DNA of 64,000 nucleotides from NCBI GenBank assembly GCA_050174775.1, contig JBFXJP010000004.1, positions 259,878-323,877 on the forward strand. The letters are read 5' to 3'. A model generated the notes under the pieces. It worked only from the letters and a program-made list of their open reading frames with translations, did no database searches and had not been told where the DNA came from. Shown here one piece after another: positions 23,630 to 31,663 of the stretch. Within the stretch, counting starts at the first letter, position 1. Each line of letters opens with the position of its first letter. Position numbers and translations under genes: made by a program. The stretch comes from CAYPGJ01 sp050174775. Lineage in GTDB: Bacteria > Planctomycetota > Phycisphaerae > Phycisphaerales > UBA1924.

Positions 23630-25045
23630 TTAGTTGTCGCCTTCGTGGAAGGTTCCGTCCGGATGGAAGTGGCCGCCCTTGGTCATCGAGCCGCTCGTGG
23701 CGACCATGAGTTGATAGACGCCGTCGAGGACGATCTCGTTGCCCTCGGCGACGCCGCTTTTGATGACGACCCATCGACCGTCGTTGGCGCCGAGGTCCGC
23801 GTCCATGCGGATCGCCTTGTCCGGGTCCGCGGGGTCGCGTCGGAAGATGATGCTCTGCACGCCGTCCTGCACGACGCACGCGAGGGGGATGGCGAGATCG
23901 GGGTTGGTATGTCCGGCGACGACGATTTCGAGGAAGGCGGACACCCCGGGCTTGACCCACGTCGGGAGAGGCTCCGCGCCACGCGGGTTCATGACGACTT
24001 CGATGGTGCGGTGGTCGGGATCGGCCGTGGGCGCGAGGGTGACGGAGCCCATGACGGGGGCGACGGCGCGGAGTGAAGCGCCATCGGGCGCGACAACGGC
24101 GGCGGGCAGTCCGTCGTTGAGTCGTCCGAGGTCGCTCTGCAAGGCGCGCGCACGAAAGAGCACTTCGTCGGGTTTGACTGTGGTGATAATCGGCGCGGTC
24201 TGCTCCACGAAGGCGCCGTTCAGCGCGCTGAGGGAAGTTACGACACCTGCAGAGGCGGCGACGATCTCGATCGCACCGATGGTCTGCCAGCGTGGCGCTT
24301 CGCCGTCACGCCCGGAAAGATCCGTGACTTCCTCGCCGGTGAGGGATGCGGCAGATCGGAGGAGGATGGCGAGGCGGGATCTGGCGGCGTCAAGTTGGGC
24401 ATGGACCTCGTGTTCACGCGCGTGGAGTTCGGCCTCCTTCTCAAGTGTTTCTGCGAACTGGGCGCGCACGGTGGCGAGCGCTGCCCTGGCCTGAGAGACT
24501 TCCTCTCCGCGCGCGCCTCCCGCCGCCTTTAGTTCATCCAGAGTTGCGACGCGCTGCGACCAGAGTTCGACAGCGGCCTGGATCTCGGTGTGATGTCGCT
24601 CGTGCGCCTCCATAAGCGGACCGATGCTGTCGACCCCGGCCTGCGCGAGCGTCAGCGCGGCCTGCGCGTCGGTGATTTCGCGCTGGAGTTCGCGCCACTG
24701 GGGAGCATCGAGGCGATAGAGCGGTGTTCCGGCCTCGACTCGTTCGTACTGTTGGACGAGGAGTTCGATGCGGCCTGCGGCGGGGGCGCGGTATTGCCGC
24801 GTCGCTGTGGGGAGCAGTTCGAATCGTCCCGGGACTCGCAGCGTTCGCGCGACGGGGCGGCTTTCGACTTTCGCGAAGGTGATGCCGAGGTTCTGACGGA
24901 CGGAGGCGTTGAGGTCGACGCGATTCGTGGGCGCCGGGGATGCTGGGGCCGTGGCGTTCGCGGCGGGTTGCGCGGCTCGATCGCCACAGCCGGCAAGGAT
25001 GAGGAGGAGCACGAGCGTGGGTAACTGCAGGATTGCTCGGTTCAT
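23630..25045 (-). CDS. RND efflux membrane-fusion protein (CusB/CzcB-like lipoprotein)
   Basis: 471 residues. A lipoprotein signal (TLVLLLILAGC, Cys near 20). A barrel-sandwich region starts RTLRVPGRFELLPTATRQYRA, and a long helical hairpin spans about 120-260 (YRLDAPQWRELQREITDAQA; EKEAELHAREHEVHAQLDAA). A lipoyl half VVTSLSALNGAFVEQTAPI and a beta-barrel/membrane-proximal domain follow. It bridges the pump to the outer-membrane channel in the periplasm. The tail, GGHFHPDGTFHEGDN, is His/Asp-rich and could hold metal, which fits a metal pump. The start overlaps the upstream stop as ATGA. Confidence 0.9.
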   Translation of the reverse strand: MNRAILQLPTLVLLLILAGCGDRAAQPAANATAPASPAPTNRVDLNASVRQNLGITFAKVESRPVARTLRVPGRFELLPTATRQYRAPAAGRIELLVQQYERVEAGTPLYRLDAPQWRELQREITDAQAALTLAQAGVDSIGPLMEAHERHHTEIQAAVELWSQRVATLDELKAAGGARGEEVSQARAALATVRAQFAETLEKEAELHAREHEVHAQLDAARSRLAILLRSAASLTGEEVTDLSGRDGEAPRWQTIGAIEIVAASAGVVTSLSALNGAFVEQTAPIITTVKPDEVLFRARALQSDLGRLNDGLPAAVVAPDGASLRAVAPVMGSVTLAPTADPDHRTIEVVMNPRGAEPLPTWVKPGVSAFLEIVVAGHTNPDLAIPLACVVQDGVQSIIFRRDPADPDKAIRMDADLGANDGRWVVIKSGVAEGNEIVLDGVYQLMVATSGSMTKGGHFHPDGTFHEGDN

Positions 25046-26526
25046 GGACGGCCTCCAGCGGCGTCTGAGGACGATTCGGTGGTTGGTGGATCGGGGTGGG
25101 TCGGCACGACAAGGGGAGAAGGGGGGCCGATGAGCTCGTCGAGCCTGATCGCGCCCGTGGATTCGGCAGCGCGGGCGCTGACGAGGCGGAGTTTGGCGTC
25201 GTGGCGGGACTTCATCGTCTGGAGCAGGAGCAAGGGGTCGACGCGGCCGAGTTCGGCCACGTTGCGCACCTCGGCGTCTTGCTCGTCGGCGAGAGGCAGG
25301 ACATCGGTTTCGATCGATTCGCGTGTGGCGCGGGCCGCGTCGTATCGGGACCGGGCAAGAGCGAGACGTGAACCCAGGCGCTCGTAGGCATTTGTGTAGC
25401 GGGCGCGTGCTGCTTCGCGTTCGGCCTCTGCTTCCGCGATGGCTTGTCGGTTGCCGTTCCAGAGTGGTATCGGGAGGCGGACGGCGAGGAGAACTCGTTC
25501 GTCGCCCTGGTCCGAGCCGTAGCCGGGACCGATCGTGAGGTCGGGGTATTGCTTGCGGACTTGGAGCCGGAGGGATTGCTCAGCGACTTCGTATTCGGCG
25601 CGTGCGACGGCGAGTTCAGTGTTGTGGGTGGTGGCCGCGTCAAGCGTCCAATCGGAGATCGACCAACGGGACTCGAACATGACCGTCTCGACGAGTTCCA
25701 CGGGGGCGTTGGGGGCGAGCCCGAGGACGTCGCGGAGCTGGAGCTCCAGCTCTCGTGCGTGAGCAGCTGCCTGGATGCGTTCGACGTCGGCCTCGGCACG
25801 CTCCACGCGAAACAATCTCGATTCGATGCGAGAGAGCAAGCCGGCCTGTTCCTGGCGCAGCGCAAGATCGTCGACGGTGCGCACCTGTTCGGCGTACTCC
25901 GCAGCGAGGCGTGCGCGCAGAGCCTGCGCGGACCATTCGATCCAGAGGGCGCGGAGCGCTGCGCGAGTGGCCCACTCCTCAGCGGCGACGCGGCGGAGCG
26001 ACGCATCGCGTTTTACGAACGCCTGGTCCTTTTCGACGGAGAGCCGCCCGGAGATCGGGATTGTGAGCCCGACTGTCCCCGCGACCACCCATGGTTCGGC
26101 AACGCCGGAGACGATGCGCTCGATGTCAACGCCGAGGGCTGGGTCTTCCCATCGCCCTGCGTATTCAGCGACGGCTGTTGCGACGTCGGCTTCGAGGCGA
26201 GCGAGCCTGAGTTCTCTGTTGAAGACAAGGGCGACGGGCTCACCCTCCGCCAGCGTCAGCCCGTCGGCAGGGTCGAAGATCGGGCTGGCGGTGTCTCCCT
26301 CTCTTGCGGCGAGTCGATCTGCGAGCGCGCGAGCGGTCTCGTCGGCGGGCTGCCTCGCCAGCCAATCATCCCGGATGGCGCGAGCGTCGAGCGGTCGCGA
26401 CTCGTACGACCGGCACCCGCCGGCAAGCAGCGCGACGCTTGCCAGGGTCAACGCGTGACGGGGAGTGAGACCGCGGGCGAATCGGTTGCGCGGGTGCGCG
26501 CGGTGGATGGTCTGCGGATGGTGCAA
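25042..26526 (-). CDS. Outer-membrane efflux channel, TolC/CusC family lipoprotein
   Basis: 494 residues from a TTG at 26526, chosen because AGGAG lies 6 nt upstream and it gives a signal ending LASVALLAGGC. An in-frame extension to 26694 adds residues with no signal character. The TolC-type helical repeats are LRAGLSxxE-like (LRQEQAGLLSRIESRLFRVER), VRKQYPDLTIGPGYGSDQGDE and VRLPIPLWNGNRQAIAEAEAE. It is predicted to form the trimeric exit duct of the CusCBA-like system. It is the first structural gene of the tripartite set, and its stop overlaps the fusion protein start. Confidence 0.88.
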   Translation of the reverse strand: MHHPQTIHRAHPRNRFARGLTPRHALTLASVALLAGGCRSYESRPLDARAIRDDWLARQPADETARALADRLAAREGDTASPIFDPADGLTLAEGEPVALVFNRELRLARLEADVATAVAEYAGRWEDPALGVDIERIVSGVAEPWVVAGTVGLTIPISGRLSVEKDQAFVKRDASLRRVAAEEWATRAALRALWIEWSAQALRARLAAEYAEQVRTVDDLALRQEQAGLLSRIESRLFRVERAEADVERIQAAAHARELELQLRDVLGLAPNAPVELVETVMFESRWSISDWTLDAATTHNTELAVARAEYEVAEQSLRLQVRKQYPDLTIGPGYGSDQGDERVLLAVRLPIPLWNGNRQAIAEAEAEREAARARYTNAYERLGSRLALARSRYDAARATRESIETDVLPLADEQDAEVRNVAELGRVDPLLLLQTMKSRHDAKLRLVSARAAESTGAIRLDELIGPPSPLVVPTHPDPPTTESSSDAAGGRP

Positions 26527-26638
26527 TGCGTGCTCCTGCTCTGAGGACGCCGTCGGTCGGAAGCGACTGCGGGGATTGAACGAAACAGCATGCGCGCCAG
26601 CACGGGCCTGGCGGTTCTGCACGGGTTCGTTCGACGTC

Positions 26639-27175
26639 CTAGATGAGCAGGGCGTTGCTGGTGCGGACGATACGGTCCGCGGCGCTGAGCGCAATCAGAT
26701 CGAGCGGGGCTTGGCCTGCGGGCCTCGCACGTTCGTCGGAATAATCACACTGATTCGGTAATGGATCAGTCAGCCACAGGACCGGAGAGGCGAGCACAGA
26801 GAGTGAGGGATCGGGGCACGCGAGTTCGCGGCCCCGCAGCGGTTGAATATCCGGCAGAGACACGAGCACAGAGTCGGGGAGAGCCGCCCCGCTGGCGTGG
26901 TGTTCGTGATCAGGATCATTTGTCGGCGTCGCGGGATGGTCGTGCTCGTGATGCGCGGCGTGCCATGCCGGGGCGAAGCCGCCCCCTTCGACGGCCGGCG
27001 GCGCATGGACGTGCGTGCCATGCCCCGCGTGCGAATGCACCAATAGTTGCGCTCCGCCGAAGGCGCTGAGCAGCAGGGTCGGCAGGATGGCGATGAGGGC
27101 AAGCCAGCGGCATGCGCGGGCACGCATGAAGCGGGTGAGGCGGGTCGGTCGAGATGAGCGGCGAAGGTCATTCAC
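26639..27175 (-). CDS. Exported histidine-rich protein, probable metal binding
   Basis: 178 residues from a GTG at 27175, or 162 from the ATG at 27127. From the ATG the N-terminus MRARACRWLALIAILPTLLL is a good signal sequence or anchor. Two His clusters follow: HSHAGHGTHVHAPP near 48-61 and HAAHHEHDHPATP / DPDHEHH near 73-93. The C-terminus is ordinary (SLPDIQPLRGRELACPDPSL). No catalytic motif. Placed first in the cassette just before the efflux channel gene, it may be a periplasmic metal buffer or sensor like the short His-rich proteins of czc/cnr systems (inference). I do not recognise a named family. Confidence 0.65.
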   Translation of the reverse strand: MNDLRRSSRPTRLTRFMRARACRWLALIAILPTLLLSAFGGAQLLVHSHAGHGTHVHAPPAVEGGGFAPAWHAAHHEHDHPATPTNDPDHEHHASGAALPDSVLVSLPDIQPLRGRELACPDPSLSVLASPVLWLTDPLPNQCDYSDERARPAGQAPLDLIALSAADRIVRTSNALLI

Positions 27176-27602
27176 GTCCGTTGCACAGTGTATCGGTTGG
27201 AAGCATATGACGGATCAAGAAGCACACGACTGGCCGGAATCGGGGGGCGCGCTTGTGGCCACTGCGACTCGACGTGTGTGGGCGGGTATGCGTGAGCGAT
27301 CAACTTCACGGAGGCTTCAGCGGAGTTCTCCAGCTTGAGTTCCAATCTGGCGCTTCACCAGCGGCAAGTCGCTGCGATTACCAGCAAACGGGGTGATTTG
27401 GCATCTTGGTTTGTAACAAGGAATTACGGCATTATGCCCCACGAAGGGGAGCAGGCGCTGCCGCTGTCGTCGAATCCCCCCCTCGCCGCTCGAATCGAGA
27501 AGACGGCCTTGGCAAGAAGCCGGAGCCGGGTTTCGTGGGGGGGAGTGTTGTGCGCGTCGGATGAGTTCGATGCCCACTCCGATCGCAGCGTGGGGCGTGG
27601 AT
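27176..27602. other. Boundary interval between cassettes A and B
   Basis: About 430 nt without a gene. Parts (27300-27440) are clearly lower in GC than the surroundings, for example TTTGGCATCTTGGTTTGTAA. The tRNA-Ser 3'-end copy stands at 27470-27502. I looked for integrase remnants on both strands and saw none I could support. Confidence 0.6.
27470..27502 (+). repeat. Second copy of the tRNA-Ser 3' end (att-like direct repeat)
   Basis: TCGAATCCCCCCCTC, then GCCGCTCGAATCGAGAAG: 31 of 33 bases identical to 19658-19690, in the same orientation. Similarity decays after the repeat, although a GC hairpin position (GGCCTTGGC) follows. The rest of the tRNA is missing, so it is not a gene. Confidence 0.88.
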
Positions 27603-28304
27603 TCACACGTCCGCGAGGCGGTAGCCGACGGACATCTCGGTGAGCAGGTAGCGCGGTCTTGTGGTGTCGGCTTCGAGTTTTCGGCGCAGGTTGGCCATGT
27701 GGACGCGGACGAGGTGGGGCTCTTTCGATCGAGTCGGGCCCCAGACGGCTTCCAGCAGAGCCTTATGGGTGAGGACGCGGCCTGGATGTTTGGCGAGTTC
27801 GGCGAGCAGTTTGAATTCGAGCGGGGTCAGGGAGACGGGGGCGGCCGCGAGTGTGACACGGCGCTTGGCGAGATCGATGACGAGTTCGCCGACGGTGAAT
27901 ACGGGAGAGGGGTCTGTTGTGTCGTGGACGGCGGCACTTCGGCGCAGTGCGGCGCGGACGCGAGCGAGGAGCTCCTGGACGCTGAATGGCTTGGTGAGGT
28001 AGTCGTCGGCGCCGAGGTCGAGTGCGTTGACTTTGTCGGATTCCTGGCCGCGTGCGGAGACGATGATGATGGGCGTCGCGGTCCATTCGCGTACGGCGCG
28101 GATGAGTTCGAGTCCGTCGCGGTCCGGGAGTCCGAGGTCGAGGATGATGAGGTCGGGTGTGTGGCTTGAGGCCATCGCGAGGCCGGATTGTTGGTCGTCG
28201 GCCTCGAGGACGCGGTAGGCGTGGCTCTCGAGCGCGGGTCGGAGGAAACGGCGGATGGCGCGCTCGTCTTCGACGACCAGGATTGTTGGTGCGGGCTGTG
28301 TCAC
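27603..28304 (-). CDS. kdpE: Response regulator KdpE
   Basis: 233 residues from the GTG at 28304, which overlaps the kdpD stop (GTGA). Receiver: VVEDERAIRRFL, phospho-Asp in LIILDLGLPDRDGLELI, Thr/Ser in IIIVSARGQESDK, Lys in DDYLTKPFSVQELLARV. OmpR-type winged helix in the C-terminal 95 residues: TPLEFKLLAELAKHPGRVLTH, HLVRVHMANLRRKLE, YLLTEMSVGYRL. It activates kdp transcription when phosphorylated by KdpD under K+ limitation or high osmolarity. The order kdpFABCDE in one direction is complete. Confidence 0.95.
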   Translation of the reverse strand: MTQPAPTILVVEDERAIRRFLRPALESHAYRVLEADDQQSGLAMASSHTPDLIILDLGLPDRDGLELIRAVREWTATPIIIVSARGQESDKVNALDLGADDYLTKPFSVQELLARVRAALRRSAAVHDTTDPSPVFTVGELVIDLAKRRVTLAAAPVSLTPLEFKLLAELAKHPGRVLTHKALLEAVWGPTRSKEPHLVRVHMANLRRKLEADTTRPRYLLTEMSVGYRLADV

Positions 28305-31054
28305 GTGTTGTGGGTTTCGGCTTGAGGGTCGTTGCCTGAGAAGAACGGGGGGTCGGCATCGTTCGGGAACGGGAGTGAGATTACGAATTCGGCGCCGGCT
28401 TGCTCGCGGTTTCGGGCGGTGATGGAGGCGTGGTGGGCGTGGGCGATGGCGCGGCAGATGGCGAGGCCGAGCCCGACGCCGCGTCCGGTCTGGCGCGGGC
28501 CTCGGACGAAGCGGTCGAAGAGTCTGTCGGGGTTGTCGCCGAGTCCTGGGCCGCGGTCGAGCACCTCGATTCTGGTTGCTCTTTGAATGTGTTCGGCACG
28601 TATCGTGACGTCGCTGTCGCCGGCGTAGCGGAGCGCGTTGTCGAGGAGGTTGAAGAGGAGTTGGGTGAGCAGGGTGGAGTCGGCGAAGACGAAGACGGGG
28701 TCGTCGGGGAGTTCGACGCGGATGCGGCGTTCGTCGTGCCGGCGGAGTTGTCGGAGCGCGGCGTCGATGATTTCGTCGACGGGGAACCAATCGGCAGCGA
28801 TGACTTGCCGACCGGAATCAAGCCGTCCCATCTGGAGCAGGTTGTCGACGAGGTTGGAGAGGCGCTCGGCCTCGTCCGCGATGTCCTGGAGGAGGGCGCG
28901 GTCGCGTTGGGCGAGGGACGCTTGCGAGGAGTGGAGGATGGTCGAGGCGGCGCCGCCGATGGTGGCGAGCGGTGTTCGCATGTCGTGCGACACAACGGAG
29001 AGGAGATCGGAGCGGAGGCGCTCGGCCTCTGCTTCGAGAGATGAGGCGCGGGCTTTCTCGGTGAGGTCATCGCGCTCGATGGTCTGGGCGGCGATGGTGG
29101 CGATGGCTTGCAGCAATCGGCGTGAGCCGAAGTCGAGGCGGGAGTGCTTCGGTTGCACACCGAGCGAGCCGACGGTCGTGCCGCTCCGTGGCGACAGCGG
29201 GATGTACCAGGCCGCAGCGTGGGGAAGGGTGGGTGTGCCGAGGCCGGCTTGTGTGGCGTGCTCGAGCGTCCATGTGGCGACGGCGCGTTCGTTTGGGGCG
29301 GAGATGAGCGAGGAGTCTCCGATGCCGGGGCCCAGGGCGTCGTCTTCTCGGAGGTACACGACGGCGTCGAGCTTCAGCACGTCGTTGAGGAGTGAGACGA
29401 GTTCGGCGGCGATCTGACGTCGGCCGGTGGTTGCCGCGAGCCGGCTGCTCACGCGGTGGAGGACTTCGTTGGCGTCCTCGCGTTGGGCGGCGGCGTCCGC
29501 CTGGGCACGAACGCGTCCGACGAGTCCGCTGACGACGAGGCCGACGACGAGCATGATTGCGAAGGTGAGCAGATACTGGAGGTCGTAGACGACGAACGTG
29601 TATTGCGGCTCGGTGAAGAAAAAGTTGAAGGCAACGACGAACAGGACGGAGAGGACGGAGGCGGCGAGGCGGCCGACCGCGTAGGCGACGACGACGACTG
29701 CGAGGAGGAACACCATCACGATGTTGGGTTCGGCGATGCCGAGCGACTGCATGGCGAGAGCGAGGATCAGGGAGAGCACGAAGGCGGGGCTGGCGATCAG
29801 GAGCTGGGTGAATCGTTCGTCGGCCTTGGTGGGGTAGACGCGATCGTCCTGAGCTGGGGAAGGGTTCGGGGGCGGGGTTTCGGGGTCACCGCGGATGACG
29901 AGGAGTTCGAGGTCGCCGGATCGGCGGACGATGCGATCGACGATCGAGATGGCGAGCAGTTGCTTCCAGCGGGGCTCGGCGGTCTTTCCGACGATGAGCC
30001 TGGTGACGCCGCGGTCGCGCGCGAAGTCGATGAGGGCGTCGGCGACGTCGTCGCTGTGGAGCGTGGCGATCTCGGCGCCGAGGGATTGTGCGAGTCGGAG
30101 GTTGACGTCGAGGTTGGCGCGGGCGTGTTGAGGCATGGCGCCTGCGGATGGTCGCTCGACGGCGACGGCGCACCAGGGCGCGCGAAGCTGCGTCGCCATG
30201 CGGCGTGCGGTTCGGATGAGGCGGGCGGATGTTGGGCTTGGTCCGACGGCGACCATGAGTCGCTCGCGGGTGGCCCATATGGGGCGGGTGGCCAGACCGC
30301 GGCGTCCGAGTTCGACCTGACGGTTCACGTGCTCGGCGGTTCGGCGCAGGGCGAGTTCGCGGAGGGCGACGAGCGTTTCCTTGCGGAAGAATCGGTCGAC
30401 GGCGCGCCGGGCGTGTTCGGGTAGATAGATCTTGCCTTCGCGGAATCTCTCGAGGAGGTCTTCGGGGGGGAGATCGACGAGTTCGAGGTCGTCGGCGCTG
30501 TCGAAGACGGAGTCGGGGACGGTCTCACGAACGGCGACGCCGGTGATCTTGCCGACGACGTCGTTCAGGCTTTCGAGGTGTTGGACGTTGAGGGTCGTGT
30601 AGACGTCGATCCCTGCGTCGAGCAGGTCAACGACGTCCTGCCAGCGTTTGGCGTGGCGGCATCCCTCGGCGTTGGTGTGGGCGAGCTCGTCGACGAGGAG
30701 CAGCTTGGGTTTCTGCCGGAGCGCCTGATCAACATCGAACTCCTTGAGTTGGATGCCGCGGTACTCGATCTGCCGGTACGGAATGATGTCGAGGCCGAGA
30801 AGGAGCGCCTCGGTCTCGGCGCGGCCGTGCGGCTCGATATAGCCGGCGAGGACGTCGCCGCGCTTCATTTCGAGGGCGCGTGCGGCTTCGAGCATGGCGT
30901 AGGTCTTCCCGACGCCGGGTGAGTAGCCGAAGAAGATCTTCAGGCGGCCCCGATCGCGGGTCAGCGCATCGGCCGAGACCTTTGCGAGCAGCGCGTCCGG
31001 GTCGGGTCGCTCGTCGCGGGGAACGTGGCTTGAGTGGCGAGTGTCGTCGGGCAT
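28301..31054 (-). CDS. kdpD: Sensor histidine kinase KdpD
   Basis: About 917 residues from the ATG at 31054. The N-terminal KdpD domain carries the Walker-type GYSPGVGKTYAMLEAARALE and LLLVDELAHTNAEGCRHAKRW. A USP-like domain follows (MVAVGPSPTSARLIRTARRM). Four close helices (about 430-530; YAVGRLAASVLSVLFVVAFNFF) are followed by a GAF-like region and a kinase core: H-box LLSVVSHDMRTPLATIGGAA, N-box LLFNLLDNALRYAG, G boxes RGPGLGDN and GVGLGLAICRAI. This is a full-length KdpD sensing K+ and turgor. A TTG at 31111 would overlap kdpC; the ATG leaves 19 nt. Confidence 0.96.
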   Translation of the reverse strand: MPDDTRHSSHVPRDERPDPDALLAKVSADALTRDRGRLKIFFGYSPGVGKTYAMLEAARALEMKRGDVLAGYIEPHGRAETEALLLGLDIIPYRQIEYRGIQLKEFDVDQALRQKPKLLLVDELAHTNAEGCRHAKRWQDVVDLLDAGIDVYTTLNVQHLESLNDVVGKITGVAVRETVPDSVFDSADDLELVDLPPEDLLERFREGKIYLPEHARRAVDRFFRKETLVALRELALRRTAEHVNRQVELGRRGLATRPIWATRERLMVAVGPSPTSARLIRTARRMATQLRAPWCAVAVERPSAGAMPQHARANLDVNLRLAQSLGAEIATLHSDDVADALIDFARDRGVTRLIVGKTAEPRWKQLLAISIVDRIVRRSGDLELLVIRGDPETPPPNPSPAQDDRVYPTKADERFTQLLIASPAFVLSLILALAMQSLGIAEPNIVMVFLLAVVVVAYAVGRLAASVLSVLFVVAFNFFFTEPQYTFVVYDLQYLLTFAIMLVVGLVVSGLVGRVRAQADAAAQREDANEVLHRVSSRLAATTGRRQIAAELVSLLNDVLKLDAVVYLREDDALGPGIGDSSLISAPNERAVATWTLEHATQAGLGTPTLPHAAAWYIPLSPRSGTTVGSLGVQPKHSRLDFGSRRLLQAIATIAAQTIERDDLTEKARASSLEAEAERLRSDLLSVVSHDMRTPLATIGGAASTILHSSQASLAQRDRALLQDIADEAERLSNLVDNLLQMGRLDSGRQVIAADWFPVDEIIDAALRQLRRHDERRIRVELPDDPVFVFADSTLLTQLLFNLLDNALRYAGDSDVTIRAEHIQRATRIEVLDRGPGLGDNPDRLFDRFVRGPRQTGRGVGLGLAICRAIAHAHHASITARNREQAGAEFVISLPFPNDADPPFFSGNDPQAETHNT

Positions 31055-31073
31055 GGTGCGATCGGCCGGTGAT

Positions 31074-31646
31074 TCATTGTCGGCTATTCGGCGTCGGGAA
31101 GCGTTGGTCAAGCTCGATGTTGAGGAGGAGGACGTTGACGATTCGGGTTTGGTCCCCCGGGCCGATCGGACGGGCGCGAAGTGAAATCAGGTCACGGATT
31201 GGTTCGGTACTCGCTCGGCGGGCTGAGGCGACACGATCGGCCTGATAGAGCGCGGCGGCCTCGGTGATGTGGGGGTCGATGCCCGAGCCGGAGGCCAGGA
31301 CGAGTTCCGCCGGGGCGGGGTTGTCGAGCGTGGCGTTGAGCGGTCTGAGGAGGGCTTCGGCGCGTACGCGGATTACCGGACTGGAGGGTGAGAGATTGCT
31401 GCCGCCGGTTGCGTCCGCGGCGTAGTTCACCGCGGAAGGTCTCGGCCAGAAGTACTCGGGACGCGAGAACGCCTGGGCTACGTGACGCGAGCCAACGAGT
31501 CGGCCGTCAAGCGTGATGAGACTGCCGAGGCGCGATTCGGGGGCGATGAGCATCGCGCTTCCCATCACGGCGGTGGTGTAGACGACGACGCAGATGAGGA
31601 TTGAGGCGATGGTGATGCGGAGAGAGGCGAGCAGTTCTGAGAGCAT
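31074..31646 (-). CDS. kdpC: K+-transporting ATPase subunit KdpC
   Basis: 190 residues with one N-terminal helix (about 10-30: ITIASILICVVVYTTAVMG). Conserved blocks are YFWPRPSAVNYAA, GGSNLSP and LVLASGSGIDPHIT. It stabilises the KdpFABC complex and helps the pump reach high affinity. It starts 17 nt after the kdpB stop. Confidence 0.95.
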   Translation of the reverse strand: MLSELLASLRITIASILICVVVYTTAVMGSAMLIAPESRLGSLITLDGRLVGSRHVAQAFSRPEYFWPRPSAVNYAADATGGSNLSPSSPVIRVRAEALLRPLNATLDNPAPAELVLASGSGIDPHITEAAALYQADRVASARRASTEPIRDLISLRARPIGPGDQTRIVNVLLLNIELDQRFPTPNSRQ

Positions 31647-31663
31647 GGCGAGTCTCCGTGCGT

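Noticed and set aside
27470..27540. Possible second tRNA gene
   Set aside because: Only the T-loop and 3' acceptor match. D arm, anticodon arm and 5' acceptor strand are absent.
27176..27600. Integrase remnant at the island boundary
   Set aside because: Lower GC is suggestive, but neither strand shows an Arg-His-Arg-Tyr recombinase motif.
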